Source: Candidatus Fimenecus excrementavium
Lineage (GTDB): Bacteria; Bacillota; Clostridia; Oscillospirales; Acutalibacteraceae
Assembly: GCA_018712805.1 (NCBI GenBank)
Contig: DVGI01000033.1
Coordinates: 1 to 64,000, forward strand
DNA: 64,000 nt
Direction of reading: 5' to 3'
Shown: positions 1-7,736 of the stretch, piece after piece
How the letters are laid out: every line of letters starts with the position of its first letter
How positions within the stretch are numbered: position 1 is the first letter of the stretch
Made by a program: the position numbers and the translations under genes
The notes under the pieces: model-generated
Told to the model about the DNA's origin: nothing
Seen by the model: only the letters and a program-made list of their open reading frames with translations
The model's database searches: none

Positions 1-317
1 CGGTTATCTACATAATCGGAAAGCCATTTGCCACCGAACTCACTGTGCGTCTGCAATCTCCACATTGCGAGCTTTCCCATATTAAGTTTTACATCCTCAG
101 AGAACAGAAACAAAAGATTGGTGTGTCCTTCGCTTTCAAATTTAAGGCAGTTTTCTGCTTTGAATTTTGTACCATCAAGCAAAACATCCGACTTTGTAAG
201 CATTTTGTTTATTCCGTCTACCCATTCGTCAATACTTCCGCCGCACCCCTGTAAAATCAAGCCCTCTTCGCCTTTCATTCTGCGAAGTTCTTCTGCTCGG
301 ATTTGCTTAATACTCAT
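1..317 (-). CDS. Conserved accessory protein of a mobile element, 3' end cut off by window edge
   Basis: The reading frame starts at ATG 317 with MSIKQIRAEELRRMKGEEGL and runs open for 105 codons to the window edge without a stop, so the C-terminus is missing. The start overlaps the stop of the upstream gene (ATGA), indicating translational coupling. The text GLILQGCGGSIDEWVDGIN and the later LAMWRLQTHSEFGGKWLSDY look like a conserved family that I associate with clostridial conjugative elements, but its function is not known to me. No catalytic motif, signal peptide or membrane segment is visible in the part present. Confidence 0.7.
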   Translation of the reverse strand, partial: MSIKQIRAEELRRMKGEEGLILQGCGGSIDEWVDGINKMLTKSDVLLDGTKFKAENCLKFESEGHTNLLFLFSEDVKLNMGKLAMWRLQTHSEFGGKWLSDYVDN

Positions 318-1378
318 AACTGCATACCTCCGCTTTGCTGCGATTCATCTTGTGTTTCTTCGAATTCGCCTTGCATATATTCTCCTAATGTCATTTCTTC
401 ACCCATAAAATTCAACTCTGTATCTTCGACAAATGTGATAAATCCCTGTTCACCAAAATCTATCGGTTCATCGGTAATGACGGAGCCTGCATGATTGACT
501 GTGACCTTCAGCTCAACAGTTGCAAACCTGCCGCCAACGCTCTCACGCAGATCATAGCAATAAAGACCTTTCGGAATATCCGCATCGGTTAATCTTTCGC
601 TTGTAAACAAAGCAGGCTTCCCGAAAAGCTCAATCAAATCATATTCTTCATTTTCGATATTAACATATCCGTTTTCCGCTTTATTGAGCATTAACGCAAG
701 ATCGCTAGGATCGTAGTCCCAAATACGGCAGGCAAATTCAATGGCTTCTTTTTGGTTCTCTGGATAATAATCCTCAGTGCATACTCCGCCGCTATAACAC
801 TTGCGTCCGCAGTTTGCGCCCAAATCTTCATCCGCCCACTCATGCTCAAAGCTGATGTCTGGATACATTTGGCCTAATTTTTGGATAACGGGATGCGGAG
901 CAGTCCACGCTGTCTGGAAATGTAATTTATCGCTTGCACTGTAGTCTATGCCGTCTTCATAACCGTAGGCGTTCCATTTTGTACCCCAATTCTTGGTACT
1001 CCACTCATACCAAGTGGGAAAGCCGTAATTTTGAATGTTATTCCAAGCGATCTTGCCAAGCTCCCATTCGTCGATTTTGACATCTGTTCTTTGCCGTAAA
1101 AATACATCTTCGCTTTCTTTGGATATATTTTGAATTGCATTTAATACATCTTCAGCATTTCTACCGAAAACATAAACATCAATAAAATCGCAGTATGCTT
1201 TCAGTCCTCTGTCCGTTCTGCTGCCTGCTTCAATATTCAATCTTTCAGGCATAGGGATGATCTTGTTAAAATCTACCGTACCTAAGCCGTAATCATCATT
1301 CTTGATTGCTTCAAGCATTTCACGGATTTTCCTTTCATCACCCTTTAAGGCAATAATATTTTCTACATGATTCGGCAT
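314..1378 (-). CDS. YubB ferredoxin-like / LPD28-type accessory protein
   Basis: A 354-residue soluble protein. The N-terminus (MPNHVENIIALKGDERKI, then a WxxxNWGTKWNAYG-like stretch near residues 130-140) resembles the YubB ferredoxin-like domain found on plasmids. Residues about 250-320 (LFGKPALFTSERL, then GLYCYDLRES) resemble large-polyvalent-protein-associated domain 28. Both are typical of conjugative elements and are not assigned an enzymatic role. The start at ATG 1378 is preceded by AGGAGG. The gene overlaps the next gene by four bases. Domain assignment is from remembered motifs and should be treated as likely, not proven. Confidence 0.75.
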   Translation of the reverse strand: MPNHVENIIALKGDERKIREMLEAIKNDDYGLGTVDFNKIIPMPERLNIEAGSRTDRGLKAYCDFIDVYVFGRNAEDVLNAIQNISKESEDVFLRQRTDVKIDEWELGKIAWNNIQNYGFPTWYEWSTKNWGTKWNAYGYEDGIDYSASDKLHFQTAWTAPHPVIQKLGQMYPDISFEHEWADEDLGANCGRKCYSGGVCTEDYYPENQKEAIEFACRIWDYDPSDLALMLNKAENGYVNIENEEYDLIELFGKPALFTSERLTDADIPKGLYCYDLRESVGGRFATVELKVTVNHAGSVITDEPIDFGEQGFITFVEDTELNFMGEEMTLGEYMQGEFEETQDESQQSGGMQL

Positions 1379-1380
1379 TT

Positions 1381-1524
1381 ATTTTTCCTCCTGTTCATAA
1401 TATATTTCTTTTATTTTCTGTCAGATAGTCGATATGACTGGAGCGATTCCTGCGCCCCCACTATTTTATACAGTCGACGGTCTTTAAGTCCGGAACGAGA
1501 TGCGCCTATCCCTACGAACACATC
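1381..1524. other. Intergenic stretch of the element, no supported gene
   Basis: Between the LPD28-type gene and the terminator of the DUF4314 gene. A minus-strand frame of about 36 codons opening with GTG near 1520 is free of stops but has no ribosome binding site and begins immediately after a terminator. I do not call it as a gene. Confidence 0.4.
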
Positions 1525-1552
1525 AAAAAATCGGATTGCCATAGCAATCCGA
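1525..1552 (-). terminator. Intrinsic terminator after the DUF4314 gene
   Basis: A perfect 9-bp stem TCGGATTGC/GCAATCCGA with a CATA loop, followed on the minus strand by six T. It separates the DUF4314 gene from the two coupled genes to its left. Confidence 0.8.
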
Positions 1553-1583
1553 CTGCCTTTATCTATATATTTTTCGTGCCACC

Positions 1584-1880
1584 TCACATTCCGAGGACAG
1601 GGGTGTTACCTTCGTCCATATTTTCATTTTGTTCTTCCGCAAGTTCCTCATCGGTGAGTTTGCGGAAGCTGTCCTCGCCGTGGACAAGGGCAAGGGTTCT
1701 GCCGTTATCCCATTTCATATGGATTTGCGCGGCATCATCTACATGGACAACTGTGCCTTTTGTTCCGCTCGGTACCGGGGCATAGGGATCATCCATACTT
1801 AAAAGCACTAATCTCGTACCGGGCGGATAACACCTTTTCATATGCTCGGTAAATTTTCTTTCTGATTCAAATTTGTTCAT
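1584..1880 (-). CDS. DUF4314 domain protein
   Basis: A 98-residue protein. Residues about 17-72 carry the pattern YPPGTRLVLLSMDDPYAPVP, then GTKGTVVHVDD and HMKWDNGRTLALVHGEDSFRK, which matches the DUF4314 family, a small beta-rich, SH3-like domain common on clostridial conjugative elements. The C-terminus is acidic and probably disordered. AAAGGAG lies 10 bases before ATG 1880. Its function is unknown; its value here is as a marker for the mobile element. It is followed by its own terminator. Confidence 0.85.
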   Translation of the reverse strand: MNKFESERKFTEHMKRCYPPGTRLVLLSMDDPYAPVPSGTKGTVVHVDDAAQIHMKWDNGRTLALVHGEDSFRKLTDEELAEEQNENMDEGNTPVLGM

Positions 1881-1917
1881 CGTCTTGCATCTCCTTTGGT
1901 TTTAAAATATATAAAAT

Positions 1918-1963
1918 GAAAAAAGCCAACCGTTGAATGATTTCCATTCTTAAACGATTGGCT
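1918..1963 (-). terminator. Terminator-like hairpin 3 of 3 behind tRNA-Ala
   Basis: An 11-bp stem with one mismatch (AGCCAACCGTT with AACGATTGGCT), followed on the minus strand by a T tract. It lies directly before the DUF4314 gene. Confidence 0.6.
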
Positions 1964-1976
1964 ATGTATATATACG

Positions 1977-2012
1977 AAAAAAGGCAGATAGATTTTTTAA
2001 TTTCTATCTGCC
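1977..2012 (-). terminator. Terminator-like hairpin 2 of 3 behind tRNA-Ala
   Basis: A perfect 10-bp stem GGCAGATAGA/TCTATCTGCC with six T following on the minus strand. No gene lies between it and hairpin 1. Confidence 0.7.
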
Positions 2013-2053
2013 TGATTCTATAGATATTTAATTTTACGAGAATGAAAGTCAGC

Positions 2054-2089
2054 AAAAAAAGACTGCGTTTTTATTCGCAGTCTTTTTTT
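2054..2089 (-). terminator. Terminator of tRNA-Ala (hairpin 1 of 3)
   Basis: A perfect stem GACTGCG/CGCAGTC with a run of seven T on the minus strand, starting a few bases after the CCA end of the tRNA. A T run on the other side means it could work in both directions. Confidence 0.85.
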
Positions 2090-2092
2090 ATA

Positions 2093-2168
2093 TGGTGGAG
2101 ACGGTCGGGATCGAACCGATGACCTCCACACTGCCAGTGTGGCGCTCTCCCAGCTGAGCTACGCCCCC
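2093..2168 (-). tRNA. tRNA-Ala (anticodon GGC)
   Basis: A 76-nt cloverleaf including an encoded CCA end. The acceptor stem GGGGGCG/CGTCTCC has the G3-U70 wobble pair that is the alanine identity element. The D-arm is GCTC-AGCTGGGA-GAGC, the anticodon stem CCACA/TGTGG holds the loop CTGGCAG (anticodon GGC, decoding GCC), and the T loop is TTCGATC. The 3' end faces the mobile-element genes, the usual geometry of tRNA-targeted integration. Confidence 0.96.
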
Positions 2169-2260
2169 ATATCTTCGCATACCGTTGATTTTATTGTGTT
2201 TCGGCATGCTTTTTATATTCAATTGTTCAATGCGTTTCGGGGTAGTTTACCTGTCGGCTT
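2169..2260. other. Spacer between the tRNA remnant and tRNA-Ala
   Basis: AT-rich sequence with no open reading frame of note. It lies where the rest of the first tRNA would be expected and shows no recognisable anticodon or T arm. Confidence 0.5.
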
Positions 2261-2285
2261 GCGCTCCCAGCTGAGCTATACCCCC
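2261..2285 (-). pseudogene. Truncated 5' half of a tRNA, probably alanine type
   Basis: On the minus strand the sequence GGGGGTATAGCTCAGCTGGG plus AG matches the acceptor 5' strand and D-arm of the neighbouring tRNA-Ala except at two bases. It then departs: the closing D-stem is lost and no anticodon or T arm follows. A good promoter lies just upstream, so this is probably the dead first gene of a former two-tRNA transcript. Confidence 0.7.
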
Positions 2286-2303
2286 GTATAACCGACGGTA
2301 TGT

Positions 2304-2332
2304 ATCATAGCACAGAAATCCGGTTTTCGCAA
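2304..2332 (-). promoter_or_regulatory. Promoter of the tRNA-Ala transcript
   Basis: On the minus strand TTGCGA (2332-2327), 17 bp, TATGAT (2309-2304). The start of transcription would fall near 2297, about 12 bases before the truncated tRNA and 130 before tRNA-Ala(GGC). Confidence 0.65.
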
Positions 2333-2501
2333 GGCTTTTTTCAAAAAATTTTGGCTTCTTTTTTCGATTTTGAAATTATGCAAGTTGCATAAATATGGAT
2401 TTGATATTTTAGATTTTGGCACAAAGATTGCTCCGCTGCGTTCCATTTTCTTCCGTTTTGTGCTATACTGATAAAACTATCTACTGTTAGGGGATAAGTT
2501 T

Positions 2502-3599
2502 ATGGAGTTTTTGACCAACGAATTTACCTTTAAGTCCGCTTCCGGGCTTTGTGATATTTTCGCCCAAAGTGCCGCACCCGCCGATTTCGGCGCCGTCCGC
2601 GGCATCGTGCAAATCGCCCACGGCATGGCTGAGTATTCCAACCGCTATGCGCGGTTTGCTATGGAACTTTGCAAAAAGGGGTTTGCGGTTTATATCAACG
2701 ACCATTTAGGCCACGGCTCTTCCGTCGCCAATGAAAACGAACTCGGCTTTTTCGGCGACGACGGCGCCAACAGCCTTGTGGAAGATATGAAACAGTTGAC
2801 CGACATTGCGCGGCAGGAATATCCGAACGTGCCGGTTTTTCTGTTCGGGCACAGCATGGGCTCGTTTTTGGCGCGCAAATACACCGCAAAATACGGCCAT
2901 CTGCTTGACGGCGTCATTTATTGCGGGACAAGCGGTCCGAACCCGGCGGTGGACATCGGGATTTTGCTCGCCAACTACTTAACCAAAACCGACGGAATGT
3001 TATATCGCTCCACATTCCTCGATTCCATGGCGTTCGGCAGCTATAACAAAAAGACGGCGAAAAACACCAAATTCGACTGGCTTTCCCGCGACGAAAAGGA
3101 AGTCCAGAAATATATTGACGACAAAAACTGCGGCTTTGTGTTTACCGTCAACGGCTTTAAAACGCTGTTTTCTCTGCTGAAGGAAATCTCCGGCAAGGTT
3201 TGGTACAACACCGTACCGACGGATTTGCAAATTCTGATGATTTCCGGTGACAAAGACCCGGTCGGCGAATACGGCAAGGGTGTGGCGGAGGTTTACAAAA
3301 CGCTGCGCAAAACCGGTCACACCAACACGCTTTTGAAGCTGTACCCCGAAGCGCGGCACGAACTTTTAAACGAATTAAACCGCGACGAGGTTACCGCGGA
3401 TATTTTACATTGGCTCGAAGCGCGCTTGGAGACACTGGAGCCGAAAGCGGTGGCTGTTGACGCGGAAGCGGAATCTGAAAATACTACCGAGCCGAAAGCG
3501 GCGGAAGAACCCGCAAAGACGGAAGAAAAAGAAGCGGTCGCGGCGGGAAAAGCACCTGCCGAAGAAGCCCCGGAAAAAGCTGTGGAAAACGCACAGTAA
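2502..3599 (+). CDS. Alpha/beta hydrolase, monoacylglycerol lipase / lysophospholipase-like
   Basis: A 365-residue predicted cytoplasmic serine hydrolase. The nucleophile elbow GHSMG is at residues 116-120 (Ser118), the likely acid is Asp252 in SGDKDPVG and the likely base is His286 in ARHE. IAHGMAEYSNRY at about 38-49 provides the HG oxyanion-hole motif of the serine aminopeptidase S33 / Hydrolase_4 family, so a carboxyl- or lysophospholipid esterase activity is expected. Residues after about 313 form an Ala/Glu/Lys-rich tail without predicted fold, longer than usual for the family. It is a single gene; ATG follows TAGGGG. The substrate cannot be told. Confidence 0.85.
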   Translation: MEFLTNEFTFKSASGLCDIFAQSAAPADFGAVRGIVQIAHGMAEYSNRYARFAMELCKKGFAVYINDHLGHGSSVANENELGFFGDDGANSLVEDMKQLTDIARQEYPNVPVFLFGHSMGSFLARKYTAKYGHLLDGVIYCGTSGPNPAVDIGILLANYLTKTDGMLYRSTFLDSMAFGSYNKKTAKNTKFDWLSRDEKEVQKYIDDKNCGFVFTVNGFKTLFSLLKEISGKVWYNTVPTDLQILMISGDKDPVGEYGKGVAEVYKTLRKTGHTNTLLKLYPEARHELLNELNRDEVTADILHWLEARLETLEPKAVAVDAEAESENTTEPKAAEEPAKTEEKEAVAAGKAPAEEAPEKAVENAQ

Positions 3600-3686
3600 A
3601 CCCCTTGTCAAAATTCACAAAGGCGGCTTTGAAAACCACGGGAAGTTGTCAAACCCTCCAATCTTCGGATTTCACCGCGTTTCCTC

Positions 3687-3715
3687 TTGATTTTCTTTGT
3701 CAAAAAAAGTAAAAT
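3687..3715 (+). promoter_or_regulatory. Candidate promoter of the purine operon
   Basis: TTGATT (3687-3692), 17 bp, TAAAAT (3710-3715). Transcription would start near 3722, giving a leader of about 215 nt before purE. Confidence 0.5.
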
Positions 3716-3747
3716 TATATTGTGATTTTATTTTGGAGGTATGCGCT

Positions 3748-3885
3748 GTGTCGGTTTTTCAGAAACTGTTTGGCCTTGTTTCGGGCCGCTTTCCGGTCAC
3801 CCAGCGGCGCAGTCTGCAAATCGGCGGTATGCAAGCGGCCGGTCACGAAAAAAATATACTGTCCTGTAACAACGGCGTAGTGTAA
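3748..3885 (+). CDS. Possible 45-residue leader or small protein upstream of purE
   Basis: A GTG start 10 bases after GGAGG opens MSVFQKLFGLVSGRFPVTQR and ends NNGVV at 3885. The stop codon lies inside the loop of the terminator hairpin. I recognise no family, signal peptide or membrane segment. The strong ribosome binding site argues for translation; overlap with a base-paired stem and the terminator argues for a leader RNA. It could be a regulatory leader peptide for the purine operon, but it has no obvious run of regulatory codons. Confidence 0.35.
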   Translation: MSVFQKLFGLVSGRFPVTQRRSLQIGGMQAAGHEKNILSCNNGVV

Positions 3886-3901
3886 CCTACGCCGTTTTGT
3901 G
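3871..3901 (+). terminator. Terminator hairpin inside the purE leader
   Basis: A perfect 10-bp stem AACGGCGTAG/CTACGCCGTT with a TGTAAC loop, followed by TTGTGTTTTT. It lies 40 bases before the purE start, so it either ends a short transcript or attenuates the operon. Confidence 0.75.
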
Positions 3902-3936
3902 TTTTTATTTTTGAAATTTGTGTGAGGTGTCTTTTT

Positions 3937-4428
3937 ATGAAAAAAGTTGCAATCATTATGGGCTCTGACAGCGATTTACCGATTGCCGAAAAAGCCGCGG
4001 CGCAGTTAAAGGCGCTCGATATTCCGTTTGAAGTGCATGTCATGTCGGCGCACCGCACGCCCGACGAAGCGTGTGCCTTTGCAAAGAGCGCGAAAGAAAA
4101 CGGCTTCGGCGTGCTCATTTCGATTGCCGGTATGGCGGCGCACTTAGGCGGTGTCCTCGCCGCCAACACCACCTTGCCGATTATCGGCGTACCGGGCAAA
4201 TCCTCGTTTGAGGGGTTAGACGCGTTGCTTGCCACCGTACAGATGCCCTCCGGCATTCCCGTGGCAACCGTCGCGGTCAACGGCTCGAAAAACGCAGCCA
4301 TTCTCGCGGCGCAGATGCTCGCGCTTTCCGACGAAGAACTGGACAAAAAGCTTGTCGCCATGCGGCAAGAAATGGCGGACGAAGTGCGGCGCAAAGATGA
4401 AAAAATCTGTGCGCAGTTTCGTGACTAA
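3937..4428 (+). CDS. purE: N5-carboxyaminoimidazole ribonucleotide mutase
   Basis: PurE, 163 residues, carries out the carboxyl-shift step that makes CAIR in purine synthesis in the cytoplasm. GSDSDLP at residues 9-15 binds the substrate phosphate. SAHRTP (37-42), AGMAAHL (64-70) and PSGIPVATVAVN (104-115) are the usual PurE active-site blocks, and the length is normal for class I PurE. The ATG at 3937, seven bases after GAGGTG, is preferred to an in-frame GTG at 3922 that lies within that ribosome binding site. No purK is in this window. First gene of the purine operon. Confidence 0.96.
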   Translation: MKKVAIIMGSDSDLPIAEKAAAQLKALDIPFEVHVMSAHRTPDEACAFAKSAKENGFGVLISIAGMAAHLGGVLAANTTLPIIGVPGKSSFEGLDALLATVQMPSGIPVATVAVNGSKNAAILAAQMLALSDEELDKKLVAMRQEMADEVRRKDEKICAQFRD

Positions 4429-4473
4429 GTGAAAAGCAACTTAAAATACAACAAGAAAAAGGAGATTAAAACC

Positions 4474-5184
4474 ATGGAAAAACTCGAACAACTGTATGAA
4501 GGCAAGGCAAAGAAAGTTTTTAAAACCGACGACCCGGAACTTTTGATTGTAGATTACAAAGACGACGCCACCGCATTTAACGGTGAGAAAAAAGGCACGA
4601 TTATGGGCAAAGGCGTTGTCAACAACCGCATGACCAACCACGTGTTCGCAAAGCTCGAAGAAGCGGGCGTTCCGACCCACCTTGTTAAAGAACTTTCCGA
4701 CCGTGAAACGCTTGTGAAGAAAGTCAAGATTGTTCCGCTGGAAGTCATCGTGCGCAATGTTGCCGCCGGCAGTTTCTCGAAGCGCATGGGTGTTCCGGAA
4801 GGCACCGAACTTCTCTGCCCGATTTTGGAATTCAGCTATAAAAACGACGAGCTCGGCGACCCGTTCATCAACGACGACTACGCGCTGGCGCTCGGTCTTG
4901 CAACGCAGGAAGACATTGACACCATCAAAAAATACACCCGCAAGGTCAACGAATTCCTGAAAGGCTATTTCCTGAACGCCGGGATGAAGCTCATCGACTT
5001 CAAAATCGAATTCGGTAAGACTTCGGACGGTACAATTATTCTTGCGGACGAAATTTCGCCGGATACCTGCCGTTTGTGGGATGTCAACACCAACGAAAAA
5101 CTCGACAAAGACCGTTTCAGAAGAGACCTCGGCAACGTGGAAGAAGCTTACAACGAGGTATTTAAGCGTTTGGGTCTTGCGTAA
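4474..5184 (+). CDS. purC: SAICAR synthetase
   Basis: Phosphoribosylaminoimidazole-succinocarboxamide synthase, 236 residues, joins aspartate to CAIR using ATP. The N-terminus YEGKAKKVF and the central [14 protein letters not shown] and KIEFG...[15 protein letters not shown] blocks are typical PurC signatures. The start is ATG 4474 after AAAGGAG; an upstream in-frame extension to 4429 has no ribosome binding site. It lies 45 bases after purE in the same operon. Confidence 0.97.
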   Translation: MEKLEQLYEGKAKKVFKTDDPELLIVDYKDDATAFNGEKKGTIMGKGVVNNRMTNHVFAKLEEAGVPTHLVKELSDRETLVKKVKIVPLEVIVRNVAAGSFSKRMGVPEGTELLCPILEFSYKNDELGDPFINDDYALALGLATQEDIDTIKKYTRKVNEFLKGYFLNAGMKLIDFKIEFGKTSDGTIILADEISPDTCRLWDVNTNEKLDKDRFRRDLGNVEEAYNEVFKRLGLA

Positions 5185-5219
5185 AAAGCGCTTTTTATTC
5201 TGAAACAAAGAGGGACACT

Positions 5220-6662
5220 ATGTTCGACAGTATTCATGAAGAATGCGGCGTATTCGGCATTTACAGTGACAAAACCACTGACGTTGCCTCCAGCGCCTAT
5301 TACGCACTGTTCGCGCTCCAACACCGCGGGCAGGAAAGCTGCGGCATCGCCGTCAACGACGACGGCGTGATTCATTGCCACAAAAGCCCGGGGCTTGTCA
5401 ACGACGTGTTTAAAAAAGACACGCTCGAAACGCTGGGTCAAGGGCAGATGGCCGTCGGTCACGTCCGTTACGGCACCACGGGCAGCAACGCGCCCCAAAA
5501 CGCGCAGCCGATGGTGGTTAACCACATCAAAGGCAGCATGGCGCTTGCGCACAACGGCAACCTGACAAACGCCGCCGAGCTGCGCCGGGAACTGGAAATG
5601 AACGGCTCGATTTTTCACACGACCAGCGACACCGAAGTCATTTCCTATATCATCACCAAAGAGCGGATTTCCGCGCCATCGATTGAAGCGGCGGTCTTTT
5701 CCGCAATGTATCATCTCAAAGGCGCCTATTCGCTGATTATCATGTCCCCGACAAAGCTTATCGCGGCGCGCGACCCGCTGGGCTTCCGCCCGCTTTGCAT
5801 CGGCGAAAAAGACGGTCAGATTTTGTTCGCGTCGGAGACCTGCGCGCTCAACACTTTGGGCGCAAAATATGTCCGCGACGTAAAACCCGGCGAGATTGTC
5901 GTGGTGGACAAATACGGGATGCGCTCTATTGAGGGGCACTGCACCGACGGCAAAAAGGCGCTTTGCGTATTTGAGTATATCTATTTTGCCCGTCCCGACT
6001 CGGAAATTGAGGGCTGCTCGGTGCATTTGGCGCGGCAGAAAGCCGGCGCATTTTTAGCGCAGCAGCACCCCGTGGACGCAGACGTCGTCATCGGCGTGCC
6101 GGATTCCGGCATTGACGCGGCGATGGGCTACGCCGCTGAATCCGGGATTCCTTACGGGCTCGGCTTTATCAAAAACAAATATATCGGGCGTTCGTTCATT
6201 CAGCCGACACAGGCGCAGCGCGAAAGCGATGTCCGTATTAAGCTGAATGTCATCCCCTCGACGGTAAAGGGCAAACGCGTGATTATGATTGACGACTCGA
6301 TTGTACGCGGCACGACAAGCGCGAGAATCGTCAAACAACTGCGTCAAGCGGGCGCTACCGAAGTGCACGTGCGCGTAACGGCGCCGCCGTTCCGGCACGC
6401 CTGCTATTTCGGCACCGACATCGACTCCCCCGAAAATTTGATTGCAAATAACCACTCGATTGACGAAATCTGCCAAATCATCGGCGCGGATTCCTTAGGC
6501 TATTTAAGCGTGGAAAGCGTACTCCACTTGGCGGACGGCTGTCCGTTGGATTTCTGCGCGGCATGTTTTGACGGCAATTATCCCGTCGAGCCGCCCAAAG
6601 CCAATGCAAAATCGAAATTTGAAACCAAAATCAGCCAAAAGAAGGCAGGAGGCAAGCAATAA
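5220..6662 (+). CDS. purF: Amidophosphoribosyltransferase
   Basis: PurF, 480 residues, makes phosphoribosylamine from PRPP and glutamine, the committed purine step. The N-terminal glutaminase nucleophile would be Cys9 in [10 protein letters not shown] after removal of an eight-residue propeptide, and HVRYGTTG lies near residue 81. The PRPP loop [14 protein letters not shown] is at 354-367. Cys249 plus the HAC and CAAC cysteines near the C-terminus fit the four ligands of the Bacillus-type 4Fe-4S enzyme, so oxygen-sensitive stability is likely. The final 25 residues are a Lys-rich tail. The stop overlaps the purM start (TAATG). Confidence 0.97.
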   Translation: MFDSIHEECGVFGIYSDKTTDVASSAYYALFALQHRGQESCGIAVNDDGVIHCHKSPGLVNDVFKKDTLETLGQGQMAVGHVRYGTTGSNAPQNAQPMVVNHIKGSMALAHNGNLTNAAELRRELEMNGSIFHTTSDTEVISYIITKERISAPSIEAAVFSAMYHLKGAYSLIIMSPTKLIAARDPLGFRPLCIGEKDGQILFASETCALNTLGAKYVRDVKPGEIVVVDKYGMRSIEGHCTDGKKALCVFEYIYFARPDSEIEGCSVHLARQKAGAFLAQQHPVDADVVIGVPDSGIDAAMGYAAESGIPYGLGFIKNKYIGRSFIQPTQAQRESDVRIKLNVIPSTVKGKRVIMIDDSIVRGTTSARIVKQLRQAGATEVHVRVTAPPFRHACYFGTDIDSPENLIANNHSIDEICQIIGADSLGYLSVESVLHLADGCPLDFCAACFDGNYPVEPPKANAKSKFETKISQKKAGGKQ

Positions 6663-7699
6663 TGGAAAGCAGTTTTTCTGAAAGCTACAAGGCGGCCGGC
6701 GTCGACATTACCGCGGGCTATAAATCTGTTGAATTGATGAAACAGCATATCGCAAAAACGCTCACGCCCGGGTGCGTCTCAGACATCGGCGGCTTCGGCG
6801 GTCTTTTCGCGCCCGACCTTGCGGGTATGAAAGCGCCGGTGCTCGTCAGCGGCACGGACGGTGTCGGCACGAAGCTGAAAATCGCGATGCTGCTTGACAA
6901 ACACGACACCATCGGCATTGACTGTGTCGCGATGTGCGTCAACGACGTCATTTGCTGCGGCGCAAAGCCCCTGTTCTTTTTGGATTACATTGCCTGCGGC
7001 AAGAATTATCCCGAAAAAATTGCCGCGATTGTTTCCGGCGTGGCCGAAGGCTGCGTGCAGGCGGGCGCCGCGCTCATCGGCGGCGAAACCGCTGAGCACC
7101 CCGGCATGATGGCGGACGACGACTATGACCTTGCGGGCTTCACCGTCGGCATTGTCGACAAAGAAAAGATTTTTGACAACAAAACCGTCAAAAAAGGCGA
7201 CGCTATTATCGCCCTGCCCTCTTCGGGCGTGCACTCCAACGGCTTTTCGCTGGTGCGCAAGGTTTTGGATATTGAAAACCGCGAATTGAACATCTATTGT
7301 GAGGATTTGGGCATGACGCTCGGCGAATGCCTTTTAACCCCGACGCGCATTTACGTCAAGCCCGTTTTGGCGCTTGCCGAAAAAATGCCGATCAAGGCGG
7401 TTTCCCACATCACCGGCGGCGGCTTTTATGAAAACATTCCGCGCAGCATTCCGAAAGGCTTTACGGCAAAAATCGACGCCGCTGCGCTTCGCATTCCGCC
7501 GATTTTCCCCGTTTTGCAGCGTGCCGGCGATATTCCCGAACGCGACATGTTCAACACCTACAACATGGGCGTCGGCATGAGCCTTGTTGTGGACAGCGCG
7601 CTTGCGGACGAAGCGGTAAAAGTGCTTAAAGCGAACGGCGAAGACGCTTATATCATCGGTGAAATCACCGAGGGCGACGAAGCCGTTGTCATCGCGTAA
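6662..7699 (+). CDS. purM: Phosphoribosylformylglycinamidine cyclo-ligase (AIR synthetase)
   Basis: PurM, 345 residues, closes the imidazole ring of AIR from FGAM with ATP. The signature blocks are [14 protein letters not shown] (about residues 60-73), a nucleotide-binding region with [30 protein letters not shown] and [13 protein letters not shown]. The length is normal. It is translationally coupled to purF by a one-base overlap and followed after 37 bases by purN. Confidence 0.97.
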   Translation: MESSFSESYKAAGVDITAGYKSVELMKQHIAKTLTPGCVSDIGGFGGLFAPDLAGMKAPVLVSGTDGVGTKLKIAMLLDKHDTIGIDCVAMCVNDVICCGAKPLFFLDYIACGKNYPEKIAAIVSGVAEGCVQAGAALIGGETAEHPGMMADDDYDLAGFTVGIVDKEKIFDNKTVKKGDAIIALPSSGVHSNGFSLVRKVLDIENRELNIYCEDLGMTLGECLLTPTRIYVKPVLALAEKMPIKAVSHITGGGFYENIPRSIPKGFTAKIDAAALRIPPIFPVLQRAGDIPERDMFNTYNMGVGMSLVVDSALADEAVKVLKANGEDAYIIGEITEGDEAVVIA

Positions 7700-7736
7700 A
7701 TTTAATCCCCAAACTTACAAGAAAAGGGCGAGTAAT

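Larger units (their letters stand above)
3722..3936 (+). promoter_or_regulatory. Structured leader of the purine operon, class not recognised
   Basis: The 5' region of the purE transcript contains an 8-bp GC-rich inverted repeat GGCCGCTT (3784-3791) / AAGCGGCC (3834-3841) that can be extended by TTTCG pairing with CGAAA across a five-base bulge. A perfect terminator hairpin then lies 40 bases before purE. This is the layout of an attenuator or riboswitch. I looked for the purine, PRPP, ZTP, THF, TPP and FMN riboswitch cores and saw none. The short reading frame at 3748-3885 overlaps the structured part, so the two interpretations compete. Confidence 0.45.

Noticed and set aside
1430-1521. A 36-codon minus-strand frame between the DUF4314 terminator and the LPD28-type gene
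   Set aside because: Starts with GTG directly after a terminator, no ribosome binding site and no recognised sequence.
3722-3896. 6S RNA upstream of purE
   Set aside because: Length and neighbourhood would fit, but the 5' and 3' ends do not pair into the expected closing stem and the 3' hairpin stands alone. A covariance scan would decide.
3922-3936. GTG start for purE five codons upstream
   Set aside because: It is inside the GAGGTG ribosome binding site; ATG 3937 has proper spacing and the family N-terminus.
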